Shown here: positions 27,280-35,440 of the stretch, piece by piece
How the letters are laid out: each line of letters opens with the position of its first letter
Position numbering within the stretch: position 1 is the stretch's first letter
Assembly: GCA_010672825.2 (NCBI GenBank)
Contig: JAAHFU020000003.1
Coordinates: 620,001-684,000, forward strand
Direction: 5' to 3'
DNA: 64,000 nucleotides
Source: Leptolyngbya sp. SIO1E4
Lineage (GTDB): Bacteria > Cyanobacteriota > Cyanobacteriia > Phormidesmidales > Phormidesmidaceae
Position numbers and translations under genes: made by a program
Notes under the pieces: model-generated
What the model was told of the DNA's origin: nothing
The model's input: only the letters and a program-made list of their open reading frames with translations
Database searches by the model: none

Positions 27280-28218
27280 GTGGACACATCGCTTCCAGAA
27301 AGGGCCGTGCGAATTGCAATTATCGGCGATGTCCATAACCAGTGGGATGAACAAGATGCCATCGCCCTCCACAGCCTGAATGTGGATCTTGTGCTCTTCG
27401 TGGGCGACTTCGGCAATGAATCAGTGGAGGTGGTGCGCTCTATTGCCGCCCTTGATTTGCCCAAAGCAGCCATCTGCGGCAACCATGATGCCTGGTACAC
27501 AGCAACCCCCTGGGGGCAGCGCAAATGCCCTTACGATCGCGCCACTGAAGATTGGGTACAAGCACAGCTTGATTTGCTGGGGGAAGCCCATGTCGGCTAT
27601 GGCAAACTTGATTTTCCCGCCCTATCTCTCACGGTTGTGGGCGGACGGCCCTTTAGCTGGGGTGGCCCAGACTGGAAAAATGCCACTTTTTATCGCGATC
27701 GCTTTGGCATCCATAATTTTGAAGAATCGATAGCCTGCATGAAGCAAGCTGTGGATGCCACCGCTCACAATACCCTTCTCTTCATCGGACATTGCGGCCC
27801 CACCGGCCTGGGCGATCGCCCAGAATCTCCCTGTGGTCGCGACTGGAATCCCATCGGCGGCGACTTTGGGGATCCAGACTTAACCGCTGCGATCGCCTAT
27901 GCTCAACAAATCGGTAAAACCGTTCCCCTCGTTACCTTTGGGCACATGCACCACGGCCTCCGCCATCGTAAAGACATTCAGCGAGAGCGCCTCAGTATCG
28001 GCAGCCAGGGAACCGTTTATCTCAATGCTGCCAGCGTGCCTCGCATCATTCAGAATGGGGCATCTTGTTTACGCAATTGTTCTTTAGTTACCCTGCAAAA
28101 CGACCAGGTGCAACAGGCCTCCCTCACCTGGATCAACCAGGATCTTGTGGTGACCTCTGAGGAAGATTTGCTCTCAACTGCTGTCAGACCGGAAGTTCTG
28201 CAAGTGGTAATGGGGTAG
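27280..28218 (+). CDS. Metallophosphoesterase (calcineurin-like)
   Basis: 312 residues with the metallophosphoesterase metal motifs in order: IIGDVHNQWDEQD, LVLFVGDFGNE, ICGNHDAWY, LLFIGHCGP and VTFGHMHHGLRH. These give the Asp, His, Asn and three-His set for two metal ions. It is probably a cytoplasmic phosphodiesterase or phosphatase of the cyanobacterial/plant subgroup (resembling TIGR04168); the substrate is unknown. The start is a GTG at 27280 with GGAGAATAGG upstream, which is convincing. It follows the pilin-like gene by 64 bp on the same strand, so a two-gene transcript is possible. Confidence 0.87.
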   Translation: MDTSLPERAVRIAIIGDVHNQWDEQDAIALHSLNVDLVLFVGDFGNESVEVVRSIAALDLPKAAICGNHDAWYTATPWGQRKCPYDRATEDWVQAQLDLLGEAHVGYGKLDFPALSLTVVGGRPFSWGGPDWKNATFYRDRFGIHNFEESIACMKQAVDATAHNTLLFIGHCGPTGLGDRPESPCGRDWNPIGGDFGDPDLTAAIAYAQQIGKTVPLVTFGHMHHGLRHRKDIQRERLSIGSQGTVYLNAASVPRIIQNGASCLRNCSLVTLQNDQVQQASLTWINQDLVVTSEEDLLSTAVRPEVLQVVMG

Positions 28219-28328
28219 ATGCCGGTGTGATGGGGGCGTTAGGGGCATAAGGAGTTGGGGAGAGGGAAGTTGGGAATGAACCCTTGACCTAGCGGCTCTC
28301 CTATCTCTCTCCCTGGTTGGGTTTACCT

Positions 28329-28349
28329 CCCATACCCCATACCCCATAC
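28329..28349 (+). repeat. Heptad repeat block (CCCATAC x3)
   Basis: Three perfect 7-bp copies of CCCATAC lie in the convergent spacer just downstream of the iron-binding protein gene. Confidence 0.75.
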
Positions 28350-28359
28350 TCAAAGTCGA

Positions 28360-29412
28360 CTAAATCCAGCCGACTTCATTCATAATCTGCACGGCTTGAG
28401 ATGCGTTGCTACCGTAGGCTTCTACATTCACCTCGTCTTCTTTAAAGGCACCTAAACTTTCCAACACGGGATCTAGGGGCGTTCCTTCAACGACGGGATA
28501 TTCGTTGTTGCCTTCGGCAAAGAATGACTGAGCCTCGGGGGTGGCAAGATACTCTAAAAAGGCAACTGCCCCGGCCCGGTTAGGAGACCGTCTCAACACC
28601 CCAGCACCACTGATGTTGACATGGGTGCCTCGCCCAGACTGATTCGGGAAAAATGCTCCTACTTTGTTAAACACTTCCTGGTCAGCGGGGTCATCAGATT
28701 TACCCATGCGAACCAGGTAGTAGGTGTTGGCGATCGCAATATCCCCCAGACCAGCGGCTGCCGCCTTGATCTGAGCGGTGTCATTCCCCTCTGGAGGGCG
28801 CGCAAAATTCGCCACCATGCCACGAGCCCATTCTGTGGTTTCCTCCATGCCATTCGTCTCAATCATCCCACCCACTAAGGACTGGTTGTAGATGTTGCTA
28901 GACGAACGGATTAAAATGCGCCCTTGCCACTGCGAATCAGTCAGCGCTTCATAAGTAGAGAGCTCTGCCGGGTTTACCTGGTCTTTGTTGTACATAATGA
29001 CGCGGGCCCGCTTCGAAAAACCGAACCACAAACCATCGGGGTGACGCAGGTTCTCTGGAATACTGCTTTCTAGAGAAGAGGAATCTACTGGGGAGAAGAT
29101 ATCTTCCTGAACGGCTCTCCATAGCCGCCCAGCGTCAACGGTCATGAACACATCAGCAGGGCTGTTTGCGCCCTCACTAAGAATGCGCTCCAAAAGCTCA
29201 TCGGCATTGCCTTCGATGAGATTGACACGAATCCCTGTTTGCTCAGTAAATCCTTCGTAGAGAGCATCGTCGGTATTGTAGTGCCGCGATGAATAAAGGT
29301 TAATTGACTCCGTCTGGGCATAGCCGTAGCGAGGACGGTTGATTTGAGCCGCAGCCAAGGCAGCCGTCGCCCCACCTGCCACCAAAAAGGAGCGTCGCGT
29401 TAACTTGTGCAT
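28360..29412 (-). CDS. futA: Iron(III) ABC transporter substrate-binding protein (FutA/IdiA type)
   Basis: 350 residues. The N-terminus MHKLTRRSFLVAGGATAALAA is a twin-arginine signal, as in FutA2-type proteins folded with iron before export. The mature protein is a class II periplasmic binding fold (SINLYSSRHYNTDDALYEGF, TDAGRLW-type segment VFMTVDAGRLW, and NTYYLVRMGKSDD). Tyr pairs in HYNTD and YYLVR are candidate iron ligands. It delivers ferric iron to an ABC importer, or, in IdiA-like roles, protects photosystem II. No permease or ATPase gene is adjacent. The ATG at 29412 is preferred over a TTG at 29454. Confidence 0.88.
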   Translation of the reverse strand: MHKLTRRSFLVAGGATAALAAAQINRPRYGYAQTESINLYSSRHYNTDDALYEGFTEQTGIRVNLIEGNADELLERILSEGANSPADVFMTVDAGRLWRAVQEDIFSPVDSSSLESSIPENLRHPDGLWFGFSKRARVIMYNKDQVNPAELSTYEALTDSQWQGRILIRSSSNIYNQSLVGGMIETNGMEETTEWARGMVANFARPPEGNDTAQIKAAAAGLGDIAIANTYYLVRMGKSDDPADQEVFNKVGAFFPNQSGRGTHVNISGAGVLRRSPNRAGAVAFLEYLATPEAQSFFAEGNNEYPVVEGTPLDPVLESLGAFKEDEVNVEAYGSNASQAVQIMNEVGWI

Positions 29413-29850
29413 TGTCAATTTTTTTGTTCCTTGATGAGAATTAGTGCGATTCAAGACATCTGGGAGCTATCCTACCACTGTTGATACTCAGTCTCAACTA
29501 TGAAAAAAGGTCATTGCTGAAGATCAACTAGATATCTCTTGTTTCAGCGAATTGCCGGTCATCTTCACGTCATCAAGTAAGGAGTTTTTCCCAAGACCTG
29601 AAGAAAATTAGCTGTATTAATGAAAACATGTGGCGTGTTTAGAATAAACCCCAAACCGCAAGGGCGAGATTTTAGCGCACCCGAAAGTCATCAAAATTTT
29701 CAGGGTAAAACGTCTGAGCGGTTGTCCGTACAGCCCTCTACCCGTCTTCATTTTTTCTTCAGATTGGCAAAACCGGTTGAACGTAAACAATTTTTGACCG
29801 CTATATTAGATAAAGAAAAGTACTGCTAAAGCCTATTAGGAAGAGAAATC
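29413..29850. other. Spacer between the iron-binding and PHP-domain genes
   Basis: A 438-bp divergent spacer. A 69-codon ORF at 29620 has no family resemblance and no good ribosome-binding site. No clear Fur box, RNA or repeat was found. Confidence 0.4.
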
Positions 29851-30591
29851 ATGGTGTCGGGCCCCGTCCAGTTAGATGTTTCAACTAGAGCATCAGCGAG
29901 CAGATCTCTAGAACTTCGGGACATTTTTGAGACGGTAGACGAATCTAAATGCCCGAGTGACTACAACTTTCATATGCACACGGTTCATTCTGACGGGCAG
30001 CTATCTCCTGAAACGCTTATAGAGCAAGCGATTCACCTGGGGCTCAAAGAGTTTGCAATTACCGATCACCATACGGTGCAAGGCTATCGCCAGGCTCAAC
30101 AATGTTTAGAAGATTGGCAGTGGCGTCATCCGGCCCCTGTCGCTTCTAGGCGACGACAGGGGAAGAGTCACTGTTTGCCCCGATTGTGGACAGGGGTAGA
30201 GATCACGGCTTTGCTAGCGGATGTGGACGTTCACATTCTGGGATATGCTTTCGAACCTGACCATGAAGCAATTCAGTCGTATTTACAGGGATCCTCTCCT
30301 AGGGGCCAAAAGCAACTGGCAGAAACCGTAATTCACGCGATTCAGAAAGCAGGGGGGCTAGCAGTGTTAGCGCACCCTTGTCGCTATCGGCAACCAGCGG
30401 AGGTTTTGGTTCCAGCGGCAGTGGAGCAGGGGATTGATGGCATTGAAACCTATTACGCCTACGACAACCCTGCCGATTGGCGGCCTTGCCCTAAGCGAAC
30501 CCCCTCAATGCAGCGGCTGGCAGATGAGTTTGGCATCGTTAGCACCTGTGGCACCGACACCCATGGGAAAACCCTCACGCGCCGCATTTGA
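29851..30591 (+). CDS. PHP-domain metal-dependent phosphoesterase
   Basis: 246 residues. The four PHP motifs are visible: FHMHTVHSDGQLSPETL (about residues 42-58), AITDHHTVQGY, VLAHPCRYRQP and TCGTDTHGK. The clustered His and Asp residues build a di- or trinuclear metal site. The family includes histidinol phosphatase, 5'-3' nucleotide phosphodiesterases (YciV/TrpH-like) and polymerase-associated phosphatases. The order of motifs and the phrase YNFHMHTVHSDG best fit the TrpH/COG0613 group, but the substrate is unknown. It starts at an ATG with AGGAAGAG upstream. The C-terminus ends soon after the last metal motif, which is normal for small members. Confidence 0.82.
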   Translation: MVSGPVQLDVSTRASASRSLELRDIFETVDESKCPSDYNFHMHTVHSDGQLSPETLIEQAIHLGLKEFAITDHHTVQGYRQAQQCLEDWQWRHPAPVASRRRQGKSHCLPRLWTGVEITALLADVDVHILGYAFEPDHEAIQSYLQGSSPRGQKQLAETVIHAIQKAGGLAVLAHPCRYRQPAEVLVPAAVEQGIDGIETYYAYDNPADWRPCPKRTPSMQRLADEFGIVSTCGTDTHGKTLTRRI

Positions 30592-30707
30592 GCTTTGAGG
30601 AAAGCTATCAAAATAATTGACGGTTTTAGTCGCGCTCGCTAAATTAAAGGCGATTTTACCAGTGCTGCTGCGATCGCGATGGTTTGCTAGCAGCCAGGAG
30701 GATAGGG

Positions 30708-31154
30708 ATGATCAAATTTAATGGGGAGCGCTCCTTGAAAAAGACTGATTTATGTGCGCATCTGTCTGCCTTCAACTTTCGAGGAGCCACTGCTTGGGGC
30801 TTGTCGATGATGTTGGGGCTCAGCAGCGCGATCGCCTTGACAACAGTATTGAGCGCGCCCCAGGCAGCCCAGGCATACACCACCCGAGTCACCTTATTCA
30901 TCAATCGCAACTCAGAGGAGAGCTATGACACTTTTCTGCGTCGAGCTGAGGCCATCGCACGGGCGGGGGTGCAGCGGAGCTTCGATGCTGATTTGCTCGC
31001 AACAGAAGCAGTGGTGACTGTGGTGGGTGAAAATCAAGGCATCTCTATCCCCATCATGGTGGTGCAAGTAACTCGGAATCAGTGGCGAGAAAGCCCTGAT
31101 CCTCAATACTGGGCTCGATATTACGAAACTGCGCCGATGCTCTTGAATTTCTAG
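30708..31154 (+). CDS. Exported hypothetical protein
   Basis: 148 residues from an ATG at 30708 with GGAGGATAGGG just upstream. An N-terminal hydrophobic segment (about residues 25-55, ending in AAQAYTTR) is a probable signal peptide. The mature domain of about 95 residues (RVTLFINRNSEESYDTFLRRAEAIARAGVQRSFDADLLATEAVVTVVGENQGISIPIMVVQVTRNQW, paraphrased extent residues 57-122) suggests a small alpha/beta periplasmic protein. I do not recognise a functional family. It lies 49 bp upstream of rpmF on the same strand. Confidence 0.65.
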   Translation: MIKFNGERSLKKTDLCAHLSAFNFRGATAWGLSMMLGLSSAIALTTVLSAPQAAQAYTTRVTLFINRNSEESYDTFLRRAEAIARAGVQRSFDADLLATEAVVTVVGENQGISIPIMVVQVTRNQWRESPDPQYWARYYETAPMLLNF

Positions 31155-31203
31155 CGGTCATAGGTGCTACTATTGAAAGGTTGTCAAATTTTCTGAAGCG
31201 GTC

Positions 31204-31380
31204 ATGGCGGTTCCTAAGAAAAAGACCTCTAAGGGTAAGCGTGATCAGCGCAAAGCCCATTGGAAGCGCACGGCAGCGCTGCAAGCTCAAAAGGCGCTCT
31301 CTCTCGGTAAGTCCGTTCTCACAGGTCGTTCTAAGGGGTTTGTTTACCCCTCTGATGAAGAGGAAGATGACGAAGAGTAA
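31204..31380 (+). CDS. rpmF: 50S ribosomal protein L32
   Basis: 58 residues: [20 protein letters not shown] at the start is diagnostic of bL32, a small protein of the large ribosomal subunit. The central part is basic and the C-terminus is strongly acidic ([10 protein letters not shown]), as in cyanobacterial L32. The zinc-binding cysteines present in some L32 proteins are absent. An intrinsic terminator begins 28 bp after the stop. An IS1-type element starts immediately behind that terminator. Confidence 0.95.
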   Translation: MAVPKKKTSKGKRDQRKAHWKRTAALQAQKALSLGKSVLTGRSKGFVYPSDEEEDDEE

Positions 31381-31407
31381 GCGGTTAGCTGATATGCAAT
31401 CGTGCTT

Positions 31408-31446
31408 AAAAAAGGCGGAGCAAGTTGCTCCGCCTTTTTTATTTTT
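31408..31446 (+). terminator. Intrinsic terminator of rpmF
   Basis: GGCGGAGCAA and its complement in GTTGCTCCGCC form a strong stem flanked by A-run and T-run (CCTTTTTTATTTTT), a textbook rho-independent terminator. The symmetric A/T flanks would let it act in both directions, isolating rpmF from the IS. Confidence 0.92.
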
Positions 31447-31454
31447 CGGTAGTC

Positions 31455-31868
31455 CTAAACAGGTAAGGATGCGTTGTAGTGGTGGATGAAGGACCAGATC
31501 GCGCCAATGTGATTATCGAGCTTTTTCGAGAACGACAACGTTTTACGCACGAGCCTCGATACGCGCTGCCGCAAGGTGCCATTGAACCGCTCAATGTGAT
31601 TGGTTTGGCCACTTTCTTTGCCAACGGCCCGATGCCGTTTGGCGGGCAGAACACGCTCATAGGCTTCCCAGAAATCGGTGTAGCAAACGGCGCATTGGCG
31701 GTAGATAGGCGGCATCGAATCCCACAAGGCTTGAGCGCCGGCACGGCTGCGGTCGCCAATATGGACACCGACAATTTCCCGTGTGTCGCGATTGATAGCC
31801 AACCAAATCCATTGCTTGTTGCCTTTGTTGGCGACGAACGACCAGGCTTCATCACACTCGATCATCAA
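31455..31868 (-). CDS. insB: IS1 family transposase InsB part
   Basis: 137 residues carrying the IS1 catalytic region: IECDEAWSFV with the first Asp, VCYTDFWEAYERVL with the second Asp, and the downstream Glu in NHIERFNGTLRQRVSRLVRKTLSFSKK (residue block after residue 90). In IS1, InsB is made as an InsA-InsB' fusion by -1 frameshifting. The reading here overlaps insA by four bases next to an A7 run (31875-31881), as expected. The ORF itself is intact, but expression would depend on the broken insA upstream. Confidence 0.85.
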   Translation of the reverse strand: MMIECDEAWSFVANKGNKQWIWLAINRDTREIVGVHIGDRSRAGAQALWDSMPPIYRQCAVCYTDFWEAYERVLPAKRHRAVGKESGQTNHIERFNGTLRQRVSRLVRKTLSFSKKLDNHIGAIWSFIHHYNASLPV

Positions 31869-32176
31869 GCGCCCTTTTTTTGAGCCCTGACCTGCACCTG
31901 ACGCTCGACTTGGGCATATTTGGCATTGACATATTGCTGCAGCCAGACCTCTGAAACCTCCGCTACACGGGCAATGCCTGCCAAAGGAATCTTTTCCAGC
32001 AACAGGTTATCAATTAAGTGCTTGGTGGCCTCATCAATGATTTTGTTTTGCGGCTCTTCCACGAACTGCCGTCAACAGTCTTTGCACTTATGATTCTGTT
32101 TACCGGTGTGAATTTTGCCGTTTTTGACGATATTCGAGGAACCGCAGTCGGGGCAAGGGGGTAAGGCAGAGGACAT
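31865..32176 (-). pseudogene. insA: IS1 InsA gene broken by an opal stop
   Basis: From the ATG at 32176 the reading gives MSSALPPCPDCGSSNIVKNG and on to KCKDC, a zinc-finger N-terminus typical of InsA. A TGA at 32072-32074 then interrupts it at codon 35. After it the same frame continues RQFVEEPQNKIIDEATKHL to the helix-turn-helix end (RVAEVSEVWLQQYVNAKY) and stops at 31865. A GGA to TGA change would explain the break, because Gly is expected at this place. The remainder is intact, so the mutation looks recent. Confidence 0.82.
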
Positions 32177-32361
32177 GAAGCTAGAGCAATATCAACCTAA
32201 CTCCAGCATGACAACAACTTAGCTCCGGGCTGCATCGCCTATTCGTTAGAAGTCAGGTGTTTTATCCTTACCTCTTAAGGACTACCTATTTTTCTAACCG
32301 TCAGGTGCGAAATTTTCTCTGGTGACTGCAACTATTACTGCAGAAATACCTGCATGTTTTT

Positions 32362-32378
32362 CATGTCAAAGTGACATG
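32362..32378. promoter_or_regulatory. Palindrome CATGTCA-3-TGACATG
   Basis: A perfect 7-bp inverted repeat with a 3-bp spacer, about 380 bp upstream of the glycosyltransferase block. It could be a transcription-factor site; the regulator is unknown. Confidence 0.35.
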
Positions 32379-32526
32379 CGATCGTGCCTTCACGAACGGC
32401 AATATTTTCGCCTATCTTTTTACCCTTTGTTGCTTTCTGTAAAACTCTTAAATTACTCGTTGAGTTTTACCGGATTGCTGCTGCTAAACATCCATAGAAC
32501 CAGCGATCGAGTGGCTTTTATAAGCT

Positions 32527-32548
32527 CATATGAGAACTTTCTCATATG
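32527..32548. promoter_or_regulatory. Perfect 10-bp inverted repeat upstream of glycosyltransferase block
   Basis: CATATGAGAA (32527-32536) and TTCTCATATG (32539-32548) are separated by CT. An outer pair AAGCTC (32522-32527) / GAGCTT (32559-32564) could extend the structure. This is strong dyad symmetry about 210 bp upstream of the first gene and is a good operator candidate. Confidence 0.5.
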
Positions 32549-32759
32549 CCGTTCACTGAGCTTTTAAGGACGACCTGCACTGTAGAAATTAACCCAGACT
32601 TAACTTAGCCGATGCGCAGATCGACTGCCTATCCCATGATTGCTAGGCAGGCCTGCTGAACATTAACAGTTGGTTAAGACGGGTATTGGCTGACAGGCCC
32701 GAGCAGAAAAGCAATTTTCCTCAGGTTTTTTTGTCACCCAATCTACTTGTAGAGCTGTG

Positions 32760-34178
32760 ATGGAGGAAAGTAGCTTGTTTGCAATCAATCGAACTAAACA
32801 ACTGCTCCCAGCACTGACGCCTCGACCTTTCGCAGGCAGGAAATCTTACGGGGTGAGGGCAGCCCCAGGAAAGTCTTTTTTATCCCGAGGTAATGCTTCT
32901 GGAAAACGGCGTTTGCGCATTGCGCTGTATTCCCACGACACGATGGGGCTGGGGCATAAACGGCGTAATCTGCTGATTGCTCAGGCCCTCGGAGACTCGG
33001 ATATCAATGCAGATATTTTGATGATTAGCGGCATGCGGGACGCAAGCGACGTGCCGACGCCAGAAGGGGTAGATTACTTAACGTTGCCAGCCCTCTATAA
33101 ACGTGCCGATGGGCAGTATCAGTCGCGGCGATTAAGGCTGGTTTTGGAAGAAATGATTCAGCTGCGATCGCAGCTTATCTGCACCGCGATCAAAAACTTC
33201 CAACCCGATGTGCTGATTGTAGATAACGTGCCTCGGGGAGCAGTGCGTGAACTAGACCCGACACTAGAGTATGTAAAATCGCAGCCCCATATCCACTGCA
33301 TTTTGGGATTGCGGGATGTGCTAGATACCCGGGCAGCCGTGCAGCGTGACTGGCAGCGGGCTGATAGTGAAGCAGCCATTCGTCGCTACTACGAAACCAT
33401 CTGGGTCTATGGCGACTCAGACATTTACGACATTCGAGCAGAATATGGTCTGCCCGCCGACATCACCGCCAAGATGCACCCCTTGGGTTACCTGGATCAA
33501 CGCGCTCGGTTGCGCCACACCAGCCCAGCTGTCCGCTCCAGTCTGGAATCCCTACGCTTGCCTAAAGACAACCTGGTGTTGTGTCTAGTCGGGGGCGGAC
33601 AAGACGGCGTTGCCCTGGCCACTGCCTTTGCCCAGGCAACCTTTCCATCCGATACGACCGGGGTGTTGCTAACGGGGCCGTTTATGCCGCCAGAGATTCA
33701 ACAGCAGCTCCATCACTGGGCCACCACCAATCCTCAACTACACATTTTGGATTATTTCGAGGAACCCACCCTGCTGATAGAACAGGCTAGCCGGGTTGTG
33801 GCCATGGGTGGCTACAACACCACCTGCGAAATTCTTTCTTTCCAAAAACCGGCTCTGATCGTCCCTCGCGTCACCCCTCGGCTAGAACAGTGGATTCGGG
33901 CCGAACGGCTCCAGCAGATGGGGTTGGTAGACGTGTTGCACCCCGACCGTCTCAGCCCTGAGACCGTGAGTACCTGGCTGCACCAGCCCATCGACACCAA
34001 TCCGGTGCGCCCAACCGTCAATCTCAACGGTTTAGATAACCTGCTGGTGGCGTTGAAACAGGTGCTGATGGCGGCATTACTGCGCGACGATGCCTTGCCG
34101 TCACACGCTTCATCTCACACCGGTCAGACTGCATCGCTAACGTCTCATCCTTCTACTTTTTTACCCTGCTACCGATGA
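32760..34178 (+). CDS. Glycosyltransferase with GT28/MurG-like fold
   Basis: About 472 residues. After a 50-residue leader, the catalytic part begins RIALYSHDTMGLGHKRRNLLIAQAL, the glycine-rich start of GT-B enzymes of the COG4671 type. The C-terminal domain has VLCLVGGGQDGVAL, LHILDYFEEPTLLIEQAS and MGGYNTTCEILSFQKPALIVPR, the MurG-like donor-binding pattern. It should transfer a sugar from a nucleotide-sugar donor; donor and acceptor are unknown. The ATG at 32760 is preferred over the adjoining GTG at 32757. Its stop overlaps the next start by four bases (ATGA), so the two genes are translationally coupled. Confidence 0.82.
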   Translation: MEESSLFAINRTKQLLPALTPRPFAGRKSYGVRAAPGKSFLSRGNASGKRRLRIALYSHDTMGLGHKRRNLLIAQALGDSDINADILMISGMRDASDVPTPEGVDYLTLPALYKRADGQYQSRRLRLVLEEMIQLRSQLICTAIKNFQPDVLIVDNVPRGAVRELDPTLEYVKSQPHIHCILGLRDVLDTRAAVQRDWQRADSEAAIRRYYETIWVYGDSDIYDIRAEYGLPADITAKMHPLGYLDQRARLRHTSPAVRSSLESLRLPKDNLVLCLVGGGQDGVALATAFAQATFPSDTTGVLLTGPFMPPEIQQQLHHWATTNPQLHILDYFEEPTLLIEQASRVVAMGGYNTTCEILSFQKPALIVPRVTPRLEQWIRAERLQQMGLVDVLHPDRLSPETVSTWLHQPIDTNPVRPTVNLNGLDNLLVALKQVLMAALLRDDALPSHASSHTGQTASLTSHPSTFLPCYR

Positions 34179-35437
34179 CCACTCCTACCGTTGCTTACAT
34201 CGTTAAACGCTATCCCCGCTATTCCGAAACCTTCATCGTGAATGAAATTTTGGCCCATGAGGCGGCAGGGCTCAACGTGCACATCTTTGCGTTGCGTCCC
34301 CCTGTGGACACCCACTTTCAGGACAAGATCGCACGGGTGAGGGCTCCGGTTACTTATTTGAAGAAGCCGATCGCGGGACGCATCGTCTCCGCTCTCAACA
34401 GCCTGATGCCGAATGCCGCTAGCTTCTTTTGGGCTGAGATGCAGGAAGCCGCCAAGGTAATTCCAGACATTTGGTCGAAGCTAGGGTACGCCACTGGTGA
34501 AAGATCCAGCGTCGTTTATCAGGCCGTATGGCTAGCCCAGGAAATTAGGCAGCAGGGCATTACCCACCTGCACGCCCACTTTGGCACTGTGTCCACTAGT
34601 GTTGCCCGGCTGGCGGCTCACTTTGCGGATGTCCCCTATAGCTTTACGGCCCACGCCAAAGACATTTTCCATGAAAGCGTGGAGCCTGAGGATCTGCGCC
34701 GCAAGCTGCGGGATGCCGCAACAGTGGTAACCGTCAGCGACTATAACGTGGCTTACCTGCTGCAGCAGTTTGGGGAAGATGCGCGCACCGTGCAGCGAAT
34801 TTATAACGGCATGGATTTAGCAGAACTGCACTATCAGCCACCGACCCAGCGCGCACCCCGCATCCTTTCAGTGTGTCGCCTGGTGGAGAAAAAGGGACTG
34901 TCAGTATTGATTGATGCCTGCGCGCTGCTTAAAGAACGCGGGTGCGAATTTACCTGCCAAATTGTGGGCACCGGGCCGATGGAGGCGGCATTGCGATCGC
35001 AGGTCACCTCCCTGCACCTGGATGATTGGATTGAGATCATTGGCCCCCATCCCCAGGGGGAAGTGTTTGAGCTGATGCGGCAGGCGGCAGTGTTCGCGGC
35101 CCCCTATGTCATTGGCCAAGATGGCAACCGAGATGGTCTGCCCACAACCCTGCTAGAGGCGATGGCCCTGGGCACCCCCTGCGTCGCTACTGATGTCACG
35201 GGCATTCCCGAAATTATTCGCGATGGTGTAACCGGTTTGCAAGTAGCGCAACAGGACGTTGAGGGCCTGGCAAACGCCCTCCAGCGGCTGTTAACCCAGC
35301 CCAACTTGCAGGTAACCCTCGCTGCTAAGGCGCGATCGTTGATCGAAACCGAGTTTGACATTGCCCGCAATACCGCTGCTATACGCGCTTGTTTTCAACC
35401 AGACTCCTCTTTTATTCCTAAGCTCCAGGAGGTGTGA
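34175..35437 (+). CDS. Glycosyltransferase family 4
   Basis: 420 residues of GT-B, GT4 type. The start VAYIVKRYPRYSETFIVNEILA is typical of exopolysaccharide glycosyltransferases. The acceptor domain includes HLHAHFGTVSTSVARLAAHFADVPYSFTAHAKDIF. The donor domain has ILSVCRLVEKKGLSVLIDAC, QIVGTGPMEAAL and the retaining EX7E motif in DGLPTTLLEAMALGTPCVATDVTGIPEII. It is cytoplasmic or membrane-associated. It overlaps the upstream glycosyltransferase by ATGA and is followed after 3 bp by another GT4 gene, so the three form one operon. Confidence 0.92.
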   Translation: MTTPTVAYIVKRYPRYSETFIVNEILAHEAAGLNVHIFALRPPVDTHFQDKIARVRAPVTYLKKPIAGRIVSALNSLMPNAASFFWAEMQEAAKVIPDIWSKLGYATGERSSVVYQAVWLAQEIRQQGITHLHAHFGTVSTSVARLAAHFADVPYSFTAHAKDIFHESVEPEDLRRKLRDAATVVTVSDYNVAYLLQQFGEDARTVQRIYNGMDLAELHYQPPTQRAPRILSVCRLVEKKGLSVLIDACALLKERGCEFTCQIVGTGPMEAALRSQVTSLHLDDWIEIIGPHPQGEVFELMRQAAVFAAPYVIGQDGNRDGLPTTLLEAMALGTPCVATDVTGIPEIIRDGVTGLQVAQQDVEGLANALQRLLTQPNLQVTLAAKARSLIETEFDIARNTAAIRACFQPDSSFIPKLQEV

Positions 35438-35440
35438 TTT

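Larger units (their letters stand above)
31447..32216 (-). mobile_element. IS1-type insertion sequence, probably inactive
   Basis: The element carries insA and insB on the minus strand in IS1 arrangement, with an A7 slippery run at the overlap. Exact ends are uncertain: the left begins near GGTAGTCCTAAACAGG (31447) and the right near GTTGTCATGCTGGAGTTAGG read on the minus strand (about 32197-32216). No clear target duplication was found. An in-frame TGA in insA suggests decay. Confidence 0.7.
32217..32759. other. Regulatory-looking spacer upstream of the glycosyltransferase block
   Basis: 543 bp between the IS1 element and the first glycosyltransferase gene. An 81-codon ORF at 32322 has no convincing features. 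Two strong palindromes (32362-32378 and 32527-32548) are the main structures. The region is more AT-rich than the genes that follow and probably holds their promoter. Confidence 0.5.

Noticed and set aside
31479-31883. 134-codon plus ORF across insB
   Set aside because: Antisense of the IS1 catalytic region; no independent features.
32072-32074. TGA in insA as selenocysteine or programmed readthrough
   Set aside because: No selenocysteine-insertion structure is evident and Gly is the expected residue, so a point mutation is simpler.
32322-32567. 81-codon ORF before the glycosyltransferase block
   Set aside because: It spans both palindromes, has no ribosome-binding site and no recognisable domain.
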